Source: Melampsora larici-populina 98AG31 (taxonomy: Eukaryota > Basidiomycota > Pucciniomycetes > Pucciniales > Melampsoraceae). Taken from it: a stretch of 64,000 nt of DNA. Position numbers and translations under genes: made by a program. This document shows, piece by piece, positions 11,584-20,443 of the stretch (its first letter is position 1; each line of letters begins with the position of its first letter). The notes beneath the pieces were generated by a model. That model was not told the DNA's origin. It saw only the letters and a list, made by a program, of their open reading frames with translations, and ran no database searches. Location of the stretch: NCBI RefSeq assembly GCF_000204055.1, contig NW_006768766.1, positions 2,133,243 through 2,197,242 of the forward strand. Reading direction: 5' to 3'.

Positions 11584-14500
11584 ATGGATGAACAAAACGG
11601 TTTCGTACAAATCCCAGCGGAGGACATCAGGCTCCTACGAGCCCAAATTCAACAGACTAATATTGACTCACAGAATACTGCCCAGGCTCATGCACAAGCA
11701 CTCTCGGAACTTCGGGAGCAATACCAACAAGCATATCAACGCCAGGCTTTAGAACTCGCCGACACCAAGAACATCATCCAACAATTACAAACTAACCAAC
11801 AACACACTTATAACAAAAAACCCGACGCCTTCCGCGGGGAACCTCGAAAATTTGAAGGGTACGGCGACAACGCGGAGACCTGGATTCTAGAACTGGAATC
11901 TAATTTTCGCATCCATCATTATCCCGAGAGCGAGTGGGGAGAAATGATTGGGGCATACTTGGACGAGGAATCCAAGATGTATTGGCTCTCCGAACAAAAT
12001 GCCACCGGAGGAATCATCACCGACTACCAAGAGTTCAGAAGAAAGTTTCTTCAAAAATACAACTTCAGTCTAACTATGGACGAGATACGAGAAAAAATCA
12101 AACTACTATACTACCGTAACAACATACATGACTACATCTTACAATTCCGAAAATTGTCTTGTCAACTACCCATGGACAAATATTGCTTCTTCGACAGAAA
12201 ATTCGCATTTTTGGATAAGCTCCCTGCTAACATTCGAGAATGGGCGAATCGACCCGAAATTGTTGATAAAGAAGATATGGAACTAATCTATTCCGCAGCT
12301 AGAGAACGTGATCGACACAACAAGGTTAATAACCGCAGCTTCAAGACACCAGAGAGCAAACCCACATTCGAACGCAAGTTTAGCCGACCTTTCTCGCGAA
12401 ACCACTACCATCGGTCATCAAACTTTGGAAAACCCCCCGCGGTTACCAACTCATCAGGACCTATGGACCTGGACCTGATGGACAAAGAGAAAATGAAGGT
12501 AACCTCTCAGACCGAATGTTATAATTGTCACGGACACGGTCATGTCGCACGAAACTGCACTAACTCAAAAAAACCTTCCAAACCAAACTTCAAGAAGCCA
12601 AGCTATTCGAATGGCGATCGTCGCAAACAGAGTTTGTTAATGATAGATATAGATCCAAGAACCTCTCGCGGAATGGATACCACACCCTTCATAGGTCCCG
12701 ACGGGACGATGATGAAAGCCTCAAAGGAATCTAGTTTGAACCTTGACGACCCGGATCTTGATGGAAGAGAGGACCTAATCTCGAAGGTCAAAGCTTATAA
12801 GGAAACCCTCAAGAACCCCGAGCGCGCGGAAGAACTAAAAAAGGAACGTGACGCTCTAACCAAACTATTCCAGGAACAAGCTGAGGATCTCTCATACCAA
12901 TGTTGTAAGTCGTGCCTAATTTTTGGCAATGAAGATAGCCCAGAAACCATTTCTAAAGGTATTGAATATTTCAACCTAGATGCCAAGCAAGTGAATAACC
13001 TCATGAAAAGACCCCTGGAGGAAGACTCACTTGGTGAAGGAACGAGTGAAAACCCAATTCTGGTACACTCCAGCCCACCGCTCACGTCCGGATATTCAGG
13101 GTACCTAGGCCTACCAATCCCTGGATATGAACAAAGATCTCCGTCACCAGAACTCGCAAACATCGACATGTCCAACTTACCGTTCCCGACAACTTTACCC
13201 ACGGACGAAAAGGCAAAAATGACTCCCGAAACAGAGTCTGAACAATGCCTCCACCTGTTACCCCTAGGTGAGAGAACATTCTCCTACCCTGAAGTAAAAA
13301 TGGACGGTCGTCGGATTGACGGGTTTGGTTTTACCAACACTCCCTTCCACTCACCCCTAGGAGAAAGAACTAGGGAGGAGCTAGGAGAAAGAGAACTTGA
13401 ACATGTTGAATCATGGAATAAGATTATGAATCATAGCAAAAAGAGACCTAGGTGGACGGGTTATGCAGTTAGCGGACCTAAGGACCTGGGAGATTACGAT
13501 GACAAAGCCATCCTAACACTTGAAGAAGGAGGATTATATGACAAAAGCCTACAACTTAATATAGTTGATCTAGCAACCCATAGTGACTCCAGCTCATCGT
13601 TACCAACCTATACGAGCCACTTCAGAAACTACCCTTTGGCCACCATCCTTGATACCGGGGCTGCGGCAAACTATATCTCCGAAGATAAGATCAAGAAGAT
13701 GATCGAACTCCACCCTAACCGGATTAAGCTTGAAGAGACTCAAGGCCAGAAAGTCAGGTTAGCAAACGGGGCGCACGAAACCTCAACCAAGACAGCGACC
13801 TTCGAACTGGAAATTGACAACTGTAACAATGGCGGCTTCTTCAGGTTCACCATCAAGGCATACGTATTACCTTTACCTAACGTAGAATTAATTCTAGGGA
13901 TGCCCTGGTTCAAAGAACATAAGCCAAAAATCAATTTTGAAAATATGGAATATGAAATCGAAAAAAACTCTCACTGCCACAACTTCATTCCAAGGCCAAA
14001 CGGCAGCAATCTTTACACTATGGCTGTTGATGCACTACACAGTATCCTCGAAAAGGCGGCTCGCGATACGGCACCGGAATGCTTCGAAGAAGAAATCAAG
14101 CAAGTGGAACGAAAACACAAACACTTTATTGACACAGGCGATAGTACACCAATTAAAACTCACGGACGTCCCTTGACACCACCGGAACACCAGCTTATCG
14201 GGCAATTTGTGGAAGAAGGATTAGAACAAGGAATAATCGAAAAAACCGATTCCCCTTGGAGCTCACCCTTGCTTTTGGTAAAAAAACCCGATGGTTCGAC
14301 ACGGGTATGTGTCGATTATCGCTCACTAAATAAAGTAACACGTAAAAATGCTTACCCATTACCGCGAATTGACGACGCGTATCAATTTCTATCGGGCGCG
14401 AAGTACTTCACCACGATTGATCTAAAATCCGGTTTCTGGCAAGTACCCATGGCACCGCAGGATAAAGAAAAAACAGCATTTACATGTCGACAGGGACACT

Positions 14501-16830
14501 TTCAATGGTCAGTAATGCCCTTTGGACTTTGCAACGCTCCGGCAACGTTCCAGGAAATGATGAATGACATCCTCCGTGATGTCATTGACAAGTTTGCACT
14601 GGTATACTTAGATGATGTTATTATCTTTTCTAGGACACCCGAGGAACACTTGGAACATGTTAAACGTGTATTCGAAATACTAAAATCAAACAGGTTAGTA
14701 GTCTCGCCAAAAAAATGTCAATGGGGCAGAAACTCATTACTGTTTTTGGGACATATTGTGGACGGCAGTGGGATCAAGACTAACCCAGAAAAAATCAACA
14801 AAATCATTGAATGGCCACAACCTGATAACATCTCCAAGGTGAGAGGATTCCTAAACCTCTGCACCTATTACAAAAGGTTTATTAAAGGCTTTTCCTCAAT
14901 TGCTTCCCCAATTTATAAGCTCACCGAGGGATCTCCGAAGCCGGGGTCTTCGATTCATTGGGGGGAAGAACAACAATTGGCCTTTAATACACTAAAAGAA
15001 GCACTGTCAAGATCAGTACCCCTCCAACATCCAACACCATTCCGCCCATTTGTATTGGACACCGACGCGTCAGGAACAAACATCGGCGCGGTGTTACAGC
15101 AAGATGAACAGACAGAAGTTCCTAAAACTGGAAGTTTTGATTACGCTCTGTATCAAAAGAATCTTAAAAATAACAACCTACGTCCAATAGCCTTTGAATC
15201 AAGAAAACTATCTAAAACGGAACAGAATTACTCGGCCCAAGAGCGAGAACTGCTCGCTATTGTACACGGACTAAAACATTTTCGCGGATACATAGAAGGT
15301 TCCCCAGTCTTAGTCAGAACCGACCACGAATCCCTCAAACACTTCAAGACTCAGAAGTTTATAAACCAAAGACTAGCTCGTTTCGTAGACGAGATAGAAT
15401 TCTTTGATACTCACATAATATACCGACCCGGTAAAGAACAACTTGCAGCAGACTCCTTGTCACGAAAACCCAACACCGAATTCGACCTCGACCCACCAGA
15501 AGTGGCACAGCCACTTTTTAACATGGACGGACAAAAAGATCCCTATAAAGTCCTAGTCAAATACAAATTAAAACTCCTGGCCGGAGTCGACCCAGCCACA
15601 ATTGGAAACGGATTGTTTCGAATGATCCAGAATGAAATGGTCTTATATGAGGACGAAAATTTAAGCACGATCCCTCGAATTGTGGCAACTAATGAAGGCA
15701 GAGCTGAATCTCTAGCTTTCCAGATTCACGAAGACCTGGGTCACCGGAACGTCGAAGACGTCATCACCGCTGTCAAGAAACGGTACTGGTTCCCATGCTT
15801 AAGCCAGACCGTCAGGAACTCGGTGTCGCTCTGTGCAGCATGCCAAGTACATGCCGCACCAACAAAACAACAAACCCTACCTATCCAGATGATCACTAGA
15901 GGTAAGCCTTTCAGAAAATGGGGCCTAGACTTCGTGGGACCACTCGTGAAAACTACTAATAATCACCAACATCTTGTAACAGCCATCGATTATGGAACTG
16001 GATGGGCGTACGCGAAGCCACTCAAAAGGACTTCCGCCACAGCCGCGATCGACCTTCTAAAAGAAATCACATTAAACCACGGTTTACCCGTTGAAATCAC
16101 TACTGACAACGGCTCGGAATTCATTTCACGCGAATTCCGGGAATATGTACAAGAGATGGGCATCCTACATATAACTACAACCGCGTATCACCCTCAAGCT
16201 AACGGCCTAGTAGAGCGTTTTCACGGGACACTCCTGAACGCCTTACGGAAGATGTGTAGCCCCTACAATCAAGTTCGCTGGGACGAATACTTAAACTCAT
16301 GCTTATTCGCACACCGAGCATCATACTCTCACTCAATGAAAGCCTCACCTTACTTTATGGCTTATGGAAGTGAGGCCCGCCTACCATCCGAAAAAGTAAG
16401 TGTTAACTTCAATAACTCTATCGAAAACTTGGAATTAATCCATAAACAACGCAACCTAGACATCAGGAAGCACGCCAGCAGACGGGACGAGCTTATCGAA
16501 GATCTTAATTCAAGAGCACGAGAACAAAATACTAGAACTGAAGAGACCTACACGGAAAGAAGTCTTAAGACAGGAGATCTCGTCCTACGGAGCTTTGAAG
16601 GACGACCATCAAAGTTGCATCCAAAATGGGATGGCCCTTTTGCTGTTAGAGAATGTTACCCCAACGGTACGTATTCCTTAATGACTGCGAATGGCCATAT
16701 CTTGAATGCTAAAGTAAACGGAGCTCGTTTAAAACTTTATAAAGGAAGATCCGCGGAATTCTTCTATGCCTCTCGGGAACTCCACAAACGTGACAAACGC
16801 GCAAGAAGAATTAGCGCAACCCGCTGTTGA
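11584..16830 (+). CDS. Gag-Pol polyprotein of the Ty3/gypsy element (1748 aa)
   Basis: One uninterrupted frame encodes the whole polyprotein. Residues 15-75 form a glutamine-rich coiled coil, followed by a gag capsid-like region (about 85-235) and a CCHC zinc knuckle (CYNCHGHGHVARNC, about 312-325). A long acidic, low-complexity linker follows. The aspartic protease motif ILDTGAAANYIS is near 690. RT motifs include TIDLKSGFWQV, FGLCNAPATFQ and VYLDDVIIFS (YLDD near 1010). RNase H has FVLDTDASG near 1155 and the ERELLAIV and RTDHESLKHF blocks. Integrase has an H-H-C-C zinc finger (HEDLGH...CAACQVH), then DYGTGW, TDNGSEF and NGLVERFHG as the D,D-E triad. The C-terminus has a GPF/Y-like KWDGPFAV block but no chromodomain. 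All catalytic motifs appear intact. No frameshift between gag and pol is needed. Confidence 0.95.
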   Translation: MDEQNGFVQIPAEDIRLLRAQIQQTNIDSQNTAQAHAQALSELREQYQQAYQRQALELADTKNIIQQLQTNQQHTYNKKPDAFRGEPRKFEGYGDNAETWILELESNFRIHHYPESEWGEMIGAYLDEESKMYWLSEQNATGGIITDYQEFRRKFLQKYNFSLTMDEIREKIKLLYYRNNIHDYILQFRKLSCQLPMDKYCFFDRKFAFLDKLPANIREWANRPEIVDKEDMELIYSAARERDRHNKVNNRSFKTPESKPTFERKFSRPFSRNHYHRSSNFGKPPAVTNSSGPMDLDLMDKEKMKVTSQTECYNCHGHGHVARNCTNSKKPSKPNFKKPSYSNGDRRKQSLLMIDIDPRTSRGMDTTPFIGPDGTMMKASKESSLNLDDPDLDGREDLISKVKAYKETLKNPERAEELKKERDALTKLFQEQAEDLSYQCCKSCLIFGNEDSPETISKGIEYFNLDAKQVNNLMKRPLEEDSLGEGTSENPILVHSSPPLTSGYSGYLGLPIPGYEQRSPSPELANIDMSNLPFPTTLPTDEKAKMTPETESEQCLHLLPLGERTFSYPEVKMDGRRIDGFGFTNTPFHSPLGERTREELGERELEHVESWNKIMNHSKKRPRWTGYAVSGPKDLGDYDDKAILTLEEGGLYDKSLQLNIVDLATHSDSSSSLPTYTSHFRNYPLATILDTGAAANYISEDKIKKMIELHPNRIKLEETQGQKVRLANGAHETSTKTATFELEIDNCNNGGFFRFTIKAYVLPLPNVELILGMPWFKEHKPKINFENMEYEIEKNSHCHNFIPRPNGSNLYTMAVDALHSILEKAARDTAPECFEEEIKQVERKHKHFIDTGDSTPIKTHGRPLTPPEHQLIGQFVEEGLEQGIIEKTDSPWSSPLLLVKKPDGSTRVCVDYRSLNKVTRKNAYPLPRIDDAYQFLSGAKYFTTIDLKSGFWQVPMAPQDKEKTAFTCRQGHFQWSVMPFGLCNAPATFQEMMNDILRDVIDKFALVYLDDVIIFSRTPEEHLEHVKRVFEILKSNRLVVSPKKCQWGRNSLLFLGHIVDGSGIKTNPEKINKIIEWPQPDNISKVRGFLNLCTYYKRFIKGFSSIASPIYKLTEGSPKPGSSIHWGEEQQLAFNTLKEALSRSVPLQHPTPFRPFVLDTDASGTNIGAVLQQDEQTEVPKTGSFDYALYQKNLKNNNLRPIAFESRKLSKTEQNYSAQERELLAIVHGLKHFRGYIEGSPVLVRTDHESLKHFKTQKFINQRLARFVDEIEFFDTHIIYRPGKEQLAADSLSRKPNTEFDLDPPEVAQPLFNMDGQKDPYKVLVKYKLKLLAGVDPATIGNGLFRMIQNEMVLYEDENLSTIPRIVATNEGRAESLAFQIHEDLGHRNVEDVITAVKKRYWFPCLSQTVRNSVSLCAACQVHAAPTKQQTLPIQMITRGKPFRKWGLDFVGPLVKTTNNHQHLVTAIDYGTGWAYAKPLKRTSATAAIDLLKEITLNHGLPVEITTDNGSEFISREFREYVQEMGILHITTTAYHPQANGLVERFHGTLLNALRKMCSPYNQVRWDEYLNSCLFAHRASYSHSMKASPYFMAYGSEARLPSEKVSVNFNNSIENLELIHKQRNLDIRKHASRRDELIEDLNSRAREQNTRTEETYTERSLKTGDLVLRSFEGRPSKLHPKWDGPFAVRECYPNGTYSLMTANGHILNAKVNGARLKLYKGRSAEFFYASRELHKRDKRARRISATRC

Positions 16831-17041
16831 TATAGAACGAGAAGAGTTGTTAGCGAGAAGAGAAGAATACCTCGTAGATCTGGCAATAAAACTACATAAC
16901 GAGTTATACGCAGATGAAGCAAACAGAAATCTCAGAGACTTCTCCGCCAGAGCTTTGGGCGCTCTCTCTTACTACTTGCACGGCGCGTCGGAGGTATTAA
17001 ACGACGAAATACAACACAATGAAAACCGTGCTGAAAACTAG
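16766..17041 (+). CDS. Small overlapping ORF 3' of pol (91 aa)
   Basis: This frame starts with an ATG inside the last 65 bases of gag-pol, in the +1 frame relative to it, and runs to just before the polypurine tract. The product is helical and charged (EREELLARREEYLVDLAIKL...), with no recognised domain. It could be an accessory protein, an extension of Pol reached by +1 frameshifting, or a decayed former C-terminus of Pol. I cannot tell which. Confidence 0.4.
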   Translation: MPLGNSTNVTNAQEELAQPAVDIEREELLARREEYLVDLAIKLHNELYADEANRNLRDFSARALGALSYYLHGASEVLNDEIQHNENRAEN

Positions 17042-17056
17042 GAAGTTTCCATACTT

Positions 17057-17066
17057 AAAAAGGGGG
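17057..17066 (+). other. Polypurine tract
   Basis: AAAAAGGGGG lies three bases before the 3' LTR, the expected primer for plus-strand DNA synthesis in an LTR retrotransposon. Confidence 0.75.
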
Positions 17067-17069
17067 TGA

Positions 17070-17429
17070 TGTGATACCCTGAATCCCATTGTTCTCTTTG
17101 TTACCTGTTTCTTTCCTCACCGCTTTCTCAAGAATGCTTTTCCTTTTACTTTGTGTGCTTTTTAAATGTACTCTCATTTCTCTTATCGACAAATCCCCCG
17201 GATTCGTCTACCAATGTTGTCGACCGGATCCAAGTACCAACGGATCCGGCCATCCTAGCTTTATCTCGATGTCTCTGACATCACCGCGTTGTATCTTCCC
17301 ACCTATTTCCTTATTTGTACTTTGCAGAGATGGATGTCTATATAAAGACATCCATCCCTCGCTTGTGGAATGAAACCTCAAGCAGCTTCTCCTACAGTTT
17401 CATCGCACCGATCCTTGTTAGGAATAACA
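17070..17429 (+). repeat. 3' long terminal repeat
   Basis: A 360-base direct repeat of the 5' LTR with three transitions. It is followed by the GATG target duplication at 17430-17433. Confidence 0.95.
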
Positions 17430-17433
17430 GATG

Positions 17434-18259
17434 GTAACTTCTAAGGAAGAACTGTTGTTGGATCTTAAGGATTTATAACTCCAGTGTGTGCTTTCTGACA
17501 CGCAGCATGCGGAAATCAAGTGTGACGCTTTTGCCCCAAAATGAACCCAGATTAGATATTTGGGATATCTTCGAGCTTAGATGGGATATAAAAGAGCCCA
17601 GTGTGGCAAAAGAGACGTCTCATGATACCAAATTTATCTCAATGGTCAAGCCAAAATTGGCCTCTGCTTCAGGTGTGGCAATACTGATTTGATCAAACTT
17701 ACATGATGGCACAGTCTCAGACAAGAGTTGTATAATCAGACCAATGCCTCATTCAGTCATGGTTACAAATTGTGATCTCCCTTTTTCTATAGGTCATTTC
17801 CTCTCTTACTCACCCAGCTCTTCATATTTTTTATGCCCGCAACAGTTATTCTTTAGCATTTCTTTTTTTCTATCTGTTATTCATTAGGGGTAACAAATTG
17901 GTTGCATCTCTTTTGCTCTTTTTAAGAGACTGGGTCTGTGGATATTGCGAGATTATATACCTCTCACAAAAATAACTCCAGGTCCTCAGTTTTAGAGTAT
18001 CAGAGGTTTTCCCCAAATTTTCATCTGAGTCATATACTCAAAGGTTCTTACAAGCAGTTTGTGGTGCCTCGATTAACAAACAGGATAGAATTTATCTGGA
18101 GAAGGTCATGAGACTTTAACATCTCAAGAAAATTATGTATGTTCTTGGAGATTTCCAAGGCATGTATTGTGATGAATTTAATCTAGTGCTGATGATATGA
18201 AGGGAAATGGAAAAAGAAGAAAGAAGTCAGGCCTGAAAATGATTATGACTGAGATGAAA
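17434..18259. other. Intergenic, no gene seen
   Basis: About 830 AT-rich bases between the retrotransposon and the 3' end of the secreted-protein gene. I see no splice-supported coding sequence or repeat. Confidence 0.5.
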
Positions 18260-20443
18260 TTACCCTGATTCAATGCATGCCTTATTTATAGCTTCAATGA
18301 AATCAGACTGTTTTTTGATAGGTAATCGTGTGGTAAATTTAAACCCCTCCATTTTCTTCAAAACCTGCCAAAGTCCCCAAAACACACTTGAAGCAATTTG
18401 TATCTTTGAGTCAGGAGCCAACTTCATCAAATGGGAGAGTAGTGCAATTGAGATTGCATCATCAAATTTATGAAACCTTTTAACACTGAAAGATTCCATT
18501 TCACAAGCTCTTTCCAAATCATCTTCTCCCCAACTTTTGATAAGCATCTTCAGAAACCGAAAACCTTCAACAACTGCTGGATTGAGTTCTTCTTGTTTAT
18601 TATTGAAGGGATAAAGAAGCTGAATCATACCAAGGGTGCAAGGGAAAACTTCATTCTTGACCCTCCGTTTGAGTGAATTGATATTCCCTTTCCATGAGTG
18701 TGGCCATTTCACTTCCTTTTGTGCCATGTGATTACAATGGGATTCGATGAATTCTAGTGATGAGCCTTTATCCAATAAATTCTTCAAGACTTTTTCTCCT
18801 ACTGTTTTCATCATCCTGCAAGCTGTTCTGTAATGATTTGTGTCAGCAGAAATATTTTCCCAGTGTATCTCTGTTAAAGAATGTCTTTTCATTTGAGACA
18901 TGTCAGGGGCACTAAAAGGTACTACTTCCAATTCAGGAAATACTTCTGCTCTTGCTAGGTACTGGTGACTCATTATAACATAATCTTCAAAACTGATCTT
19001 TTTCTTTTGTGTGTAAGTGGACACAGTGTACCAATCATTACAAAGGCTCCAAGAAATGCATAATGATAATTGTGAGGATCTGGATGATTTCAAAAAGTGA
19101 CTCAATATTTGCAAAGGGGTGTATGTACCCAAACATTTTGAAGTATCAATACTTTGAACAAGTGCACCATCCCACTTGACTTGCCTCCAACTATCCAAAA
19201 AACGTTCAATAAATTCCAATCCATCAGGAAACAGTTTATCCATCTCATTTAGACCTGCAGAGTGAATCACTTGGAGACTGGCTAAAAATTGCATAGTAAG
19301 ATAATTGTTTGCTCTTAATACAGCCAAATGGATATCATATGATCCCTCTTTGCTTCCAGTATTGAGACAAAATCTATTCTGCATGTCCATTTCCAGGGTA
19401 TGAAACCAAGGTGCCAATCTTGTTTTGCACGAGTCCTCTGGATGTAGACCTTTATGAATGGCCAATTTCAATCCTTGTTGCTTCAATTGTTGTGCAATAG
19501 CAGGAAAGGATGGTACCATATGCCAGCGCTCTCCTATCTTTCTAACTCTGTGGTCAGCAAGCAGGGTTGACTCGCCACTTTTTTTGAAGGTATACCTCCA
19601 AAAAATAGCCGGTCCACGTTGCCTATCTCGGCGTGCATTGGACATTCTACTGGACGATGAAGCTAGTGGTGGCTGTAACTCTGTGTACTGAAATATTCCA
19701 GATTTGTTAGTGTTAGTCAAAGCTTTCTTCCTTGGCCTTGGCTGTAACCTGGATACCCTTTCTCCCTTGTGATAAGCAGTGTTAACTACAGCATGGGGCC
19801 CATTAGATGTGAATGTGTTTGGTTGTTCATAAAAGTAGTAGCTAGATCCATGCTTTGGAACATATTCTTCCACTTGATCTGTCATTGTGCGATGATTAGG
19901 TGACTCATTTCCTGATTCAGTCCAAGAGATATCATAAGGAAGATTCAAGTCAAATGATAATTTTTTCTTTTTGCCTTCGGTTTCTTTAGCATTGAGTGGA
20001 AGATGAGAGAGCGACTGTATCTCCACATCCTTATGTTTTTCAAGAGAGGGAGTTGTTAGCAACTGAGGCTTCCTGGTTGGTTCCCCTGTCATGAGAGCCA
20101 TATGTTGAAACCCAGAGACATGATGAGAAATATTCAGGTCGGGTGATAGTTTTCTCTTTTTTCCTTGAGATTCTCTAGCATTCAGTGTCATATGGTAGAG
20201 CTCCTGTAATTCCGAATCCCTTTGTTGTTCATGAGTTGGGGTTGGACAGACCTGAGTGGCTGGTTGTGCCGCTATATGTGCTACATTTTGACTGTCAGAC
20301 CCACTATTGAAAGCTCGTGGTGATTCATGAAGCTTGGAAATCGACTTTCTTATTTCCATGGATCCATGATTAACTGAAACACATATTACTTGGCCGATTG
20401 ATCCTATCAAGAGCGTATTGATCAGGTAAAGATAGTGCATCAT
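18260..20443 (-). CDS. Predicted secreted protein, 727 aa, with tandem NLS-like/DLN units
   Basis: The family is not recognised. It is a single-exon gene. The N-terminus MMHYLYLINTLLIGSIGQVICVS fits a cleavable signal peptide. Residues 68-110 and 131-173 are a gap-free tandem duplication at 63-residue spacing, with 22 of 43 positions identical. Each unit ends in a basic stretch and a DLN motif: GKKRKLSPDLNIS in unit 1, GKKKKLSFDLNLP in unit 2. The rest (about 270-727) is a globular, Trp/Cys-containing region without known motifs. The basic runs look like nuclear localisation signals, and FDLNL matches the core of the plant ERF-type EAR repression motif. A secreted protein with these features could be a host-directed effector, but that is inference. 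Flanking DNA is gene-poor and rich in repeats. Confidence 0.7.
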   Translation of the reverse strand: MMHYLYLINTLLIGSIGQVICVSVNHGSMEIRKSISKLHESPRAFNSGSDSQNVAHIAAQPATQVCPTPTHEQQRDSELQELYHMTLNARESQGKKRKLSPDLNISHHVSGFQHMALMTGEPTRKPQLLTTPSLEKHKDVEIQSLSHLPLNAKETEGKKKKLSFDLNLPYDISWTESGNESPNHRTMTDQVEEYVPKHGSSYYFYEQPNTFTSNGPHAVVNTAYHKGERVSRLQPRPRKKALTNTNKSGIFQYTELQPPLASSSSRMSNARRDRQRGPAIFWRYTFKKSGESTLLADHRVRKIGERWHMVPSFPAIAQQLKQQGLKLAIHKGLHPEDSCKTRLAPWFHTLEMDMQNRFCLNTGSKEGSYDIHLAVLRANNYLTMQFLASLQVIHSAGLNEMDKLFPDGLEFIERFLDSWRQVKWDGALVQSIDTSKCLGTYTPLQILSHFLKSSRSSQLSLCISWSLCNDWYTVSTYTQKKKISFEDYVIMSHQYLARAEVFPELEVVPFSAPDMSQMKRHSLTEIHWENISADTNHYRTACRMMKTVGEKVLKNLLDKGSSLEFIESHCNHMAQKEVKWPHSWKGNINSLKRRVKNEVFPCTLGMIQLLYPFNNKQEELNPAVVEGFRFLKMLIKSWGEDDLERACEMESFSVKRFHKFDDAISIALLSHLMKLAPDSKIQIASSVFWGLWQVLKKMEGFKFTTRLPIKKQSDFIEAINKACIESG
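19925..20242 (-). repeat. Tandem 43-residue coding duplication in the secreted protein
   Basis: Two units encode residues 131-173 and 68-110. The 63-residue spacing is exact and ungapped. The second unit carries the FDLNL core. Confidence 0.7.

Larger units (their letters stand above)
10725..17429 (+). mobile_element. Ty3/gypsy LTR retrotransposon, nearly intact
   Basis: The element is 6705 bases long. Its two 360-base LTRs (10725-11084 and 17070-17429) start TGTGATACCC, end GGAATAACA and differ at three positions by eye. It is flanked by GATG on both sides (10721-10724 and 17430-17433), a 4-base target-site duplication. The internal region has one long gag-pol frame, a second short frame and a polypurine tract (17057-17066) just before the 3' LTR. 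Domain order is gag, zinc knuckle, protease, RT, RNase H, integrase, which is Ty3/gypsy order. No chromodomain is seen at the integrase end. The intact frame and nearly identical LTRs point to a recent insertion. Confidence 0.95.

Noticed and set aside
12795..13279. Minus-strand ORFs inside gag-pol
   Set aside because: They lie opposite an intact polyprotein with clear family motifs; shadow frames.
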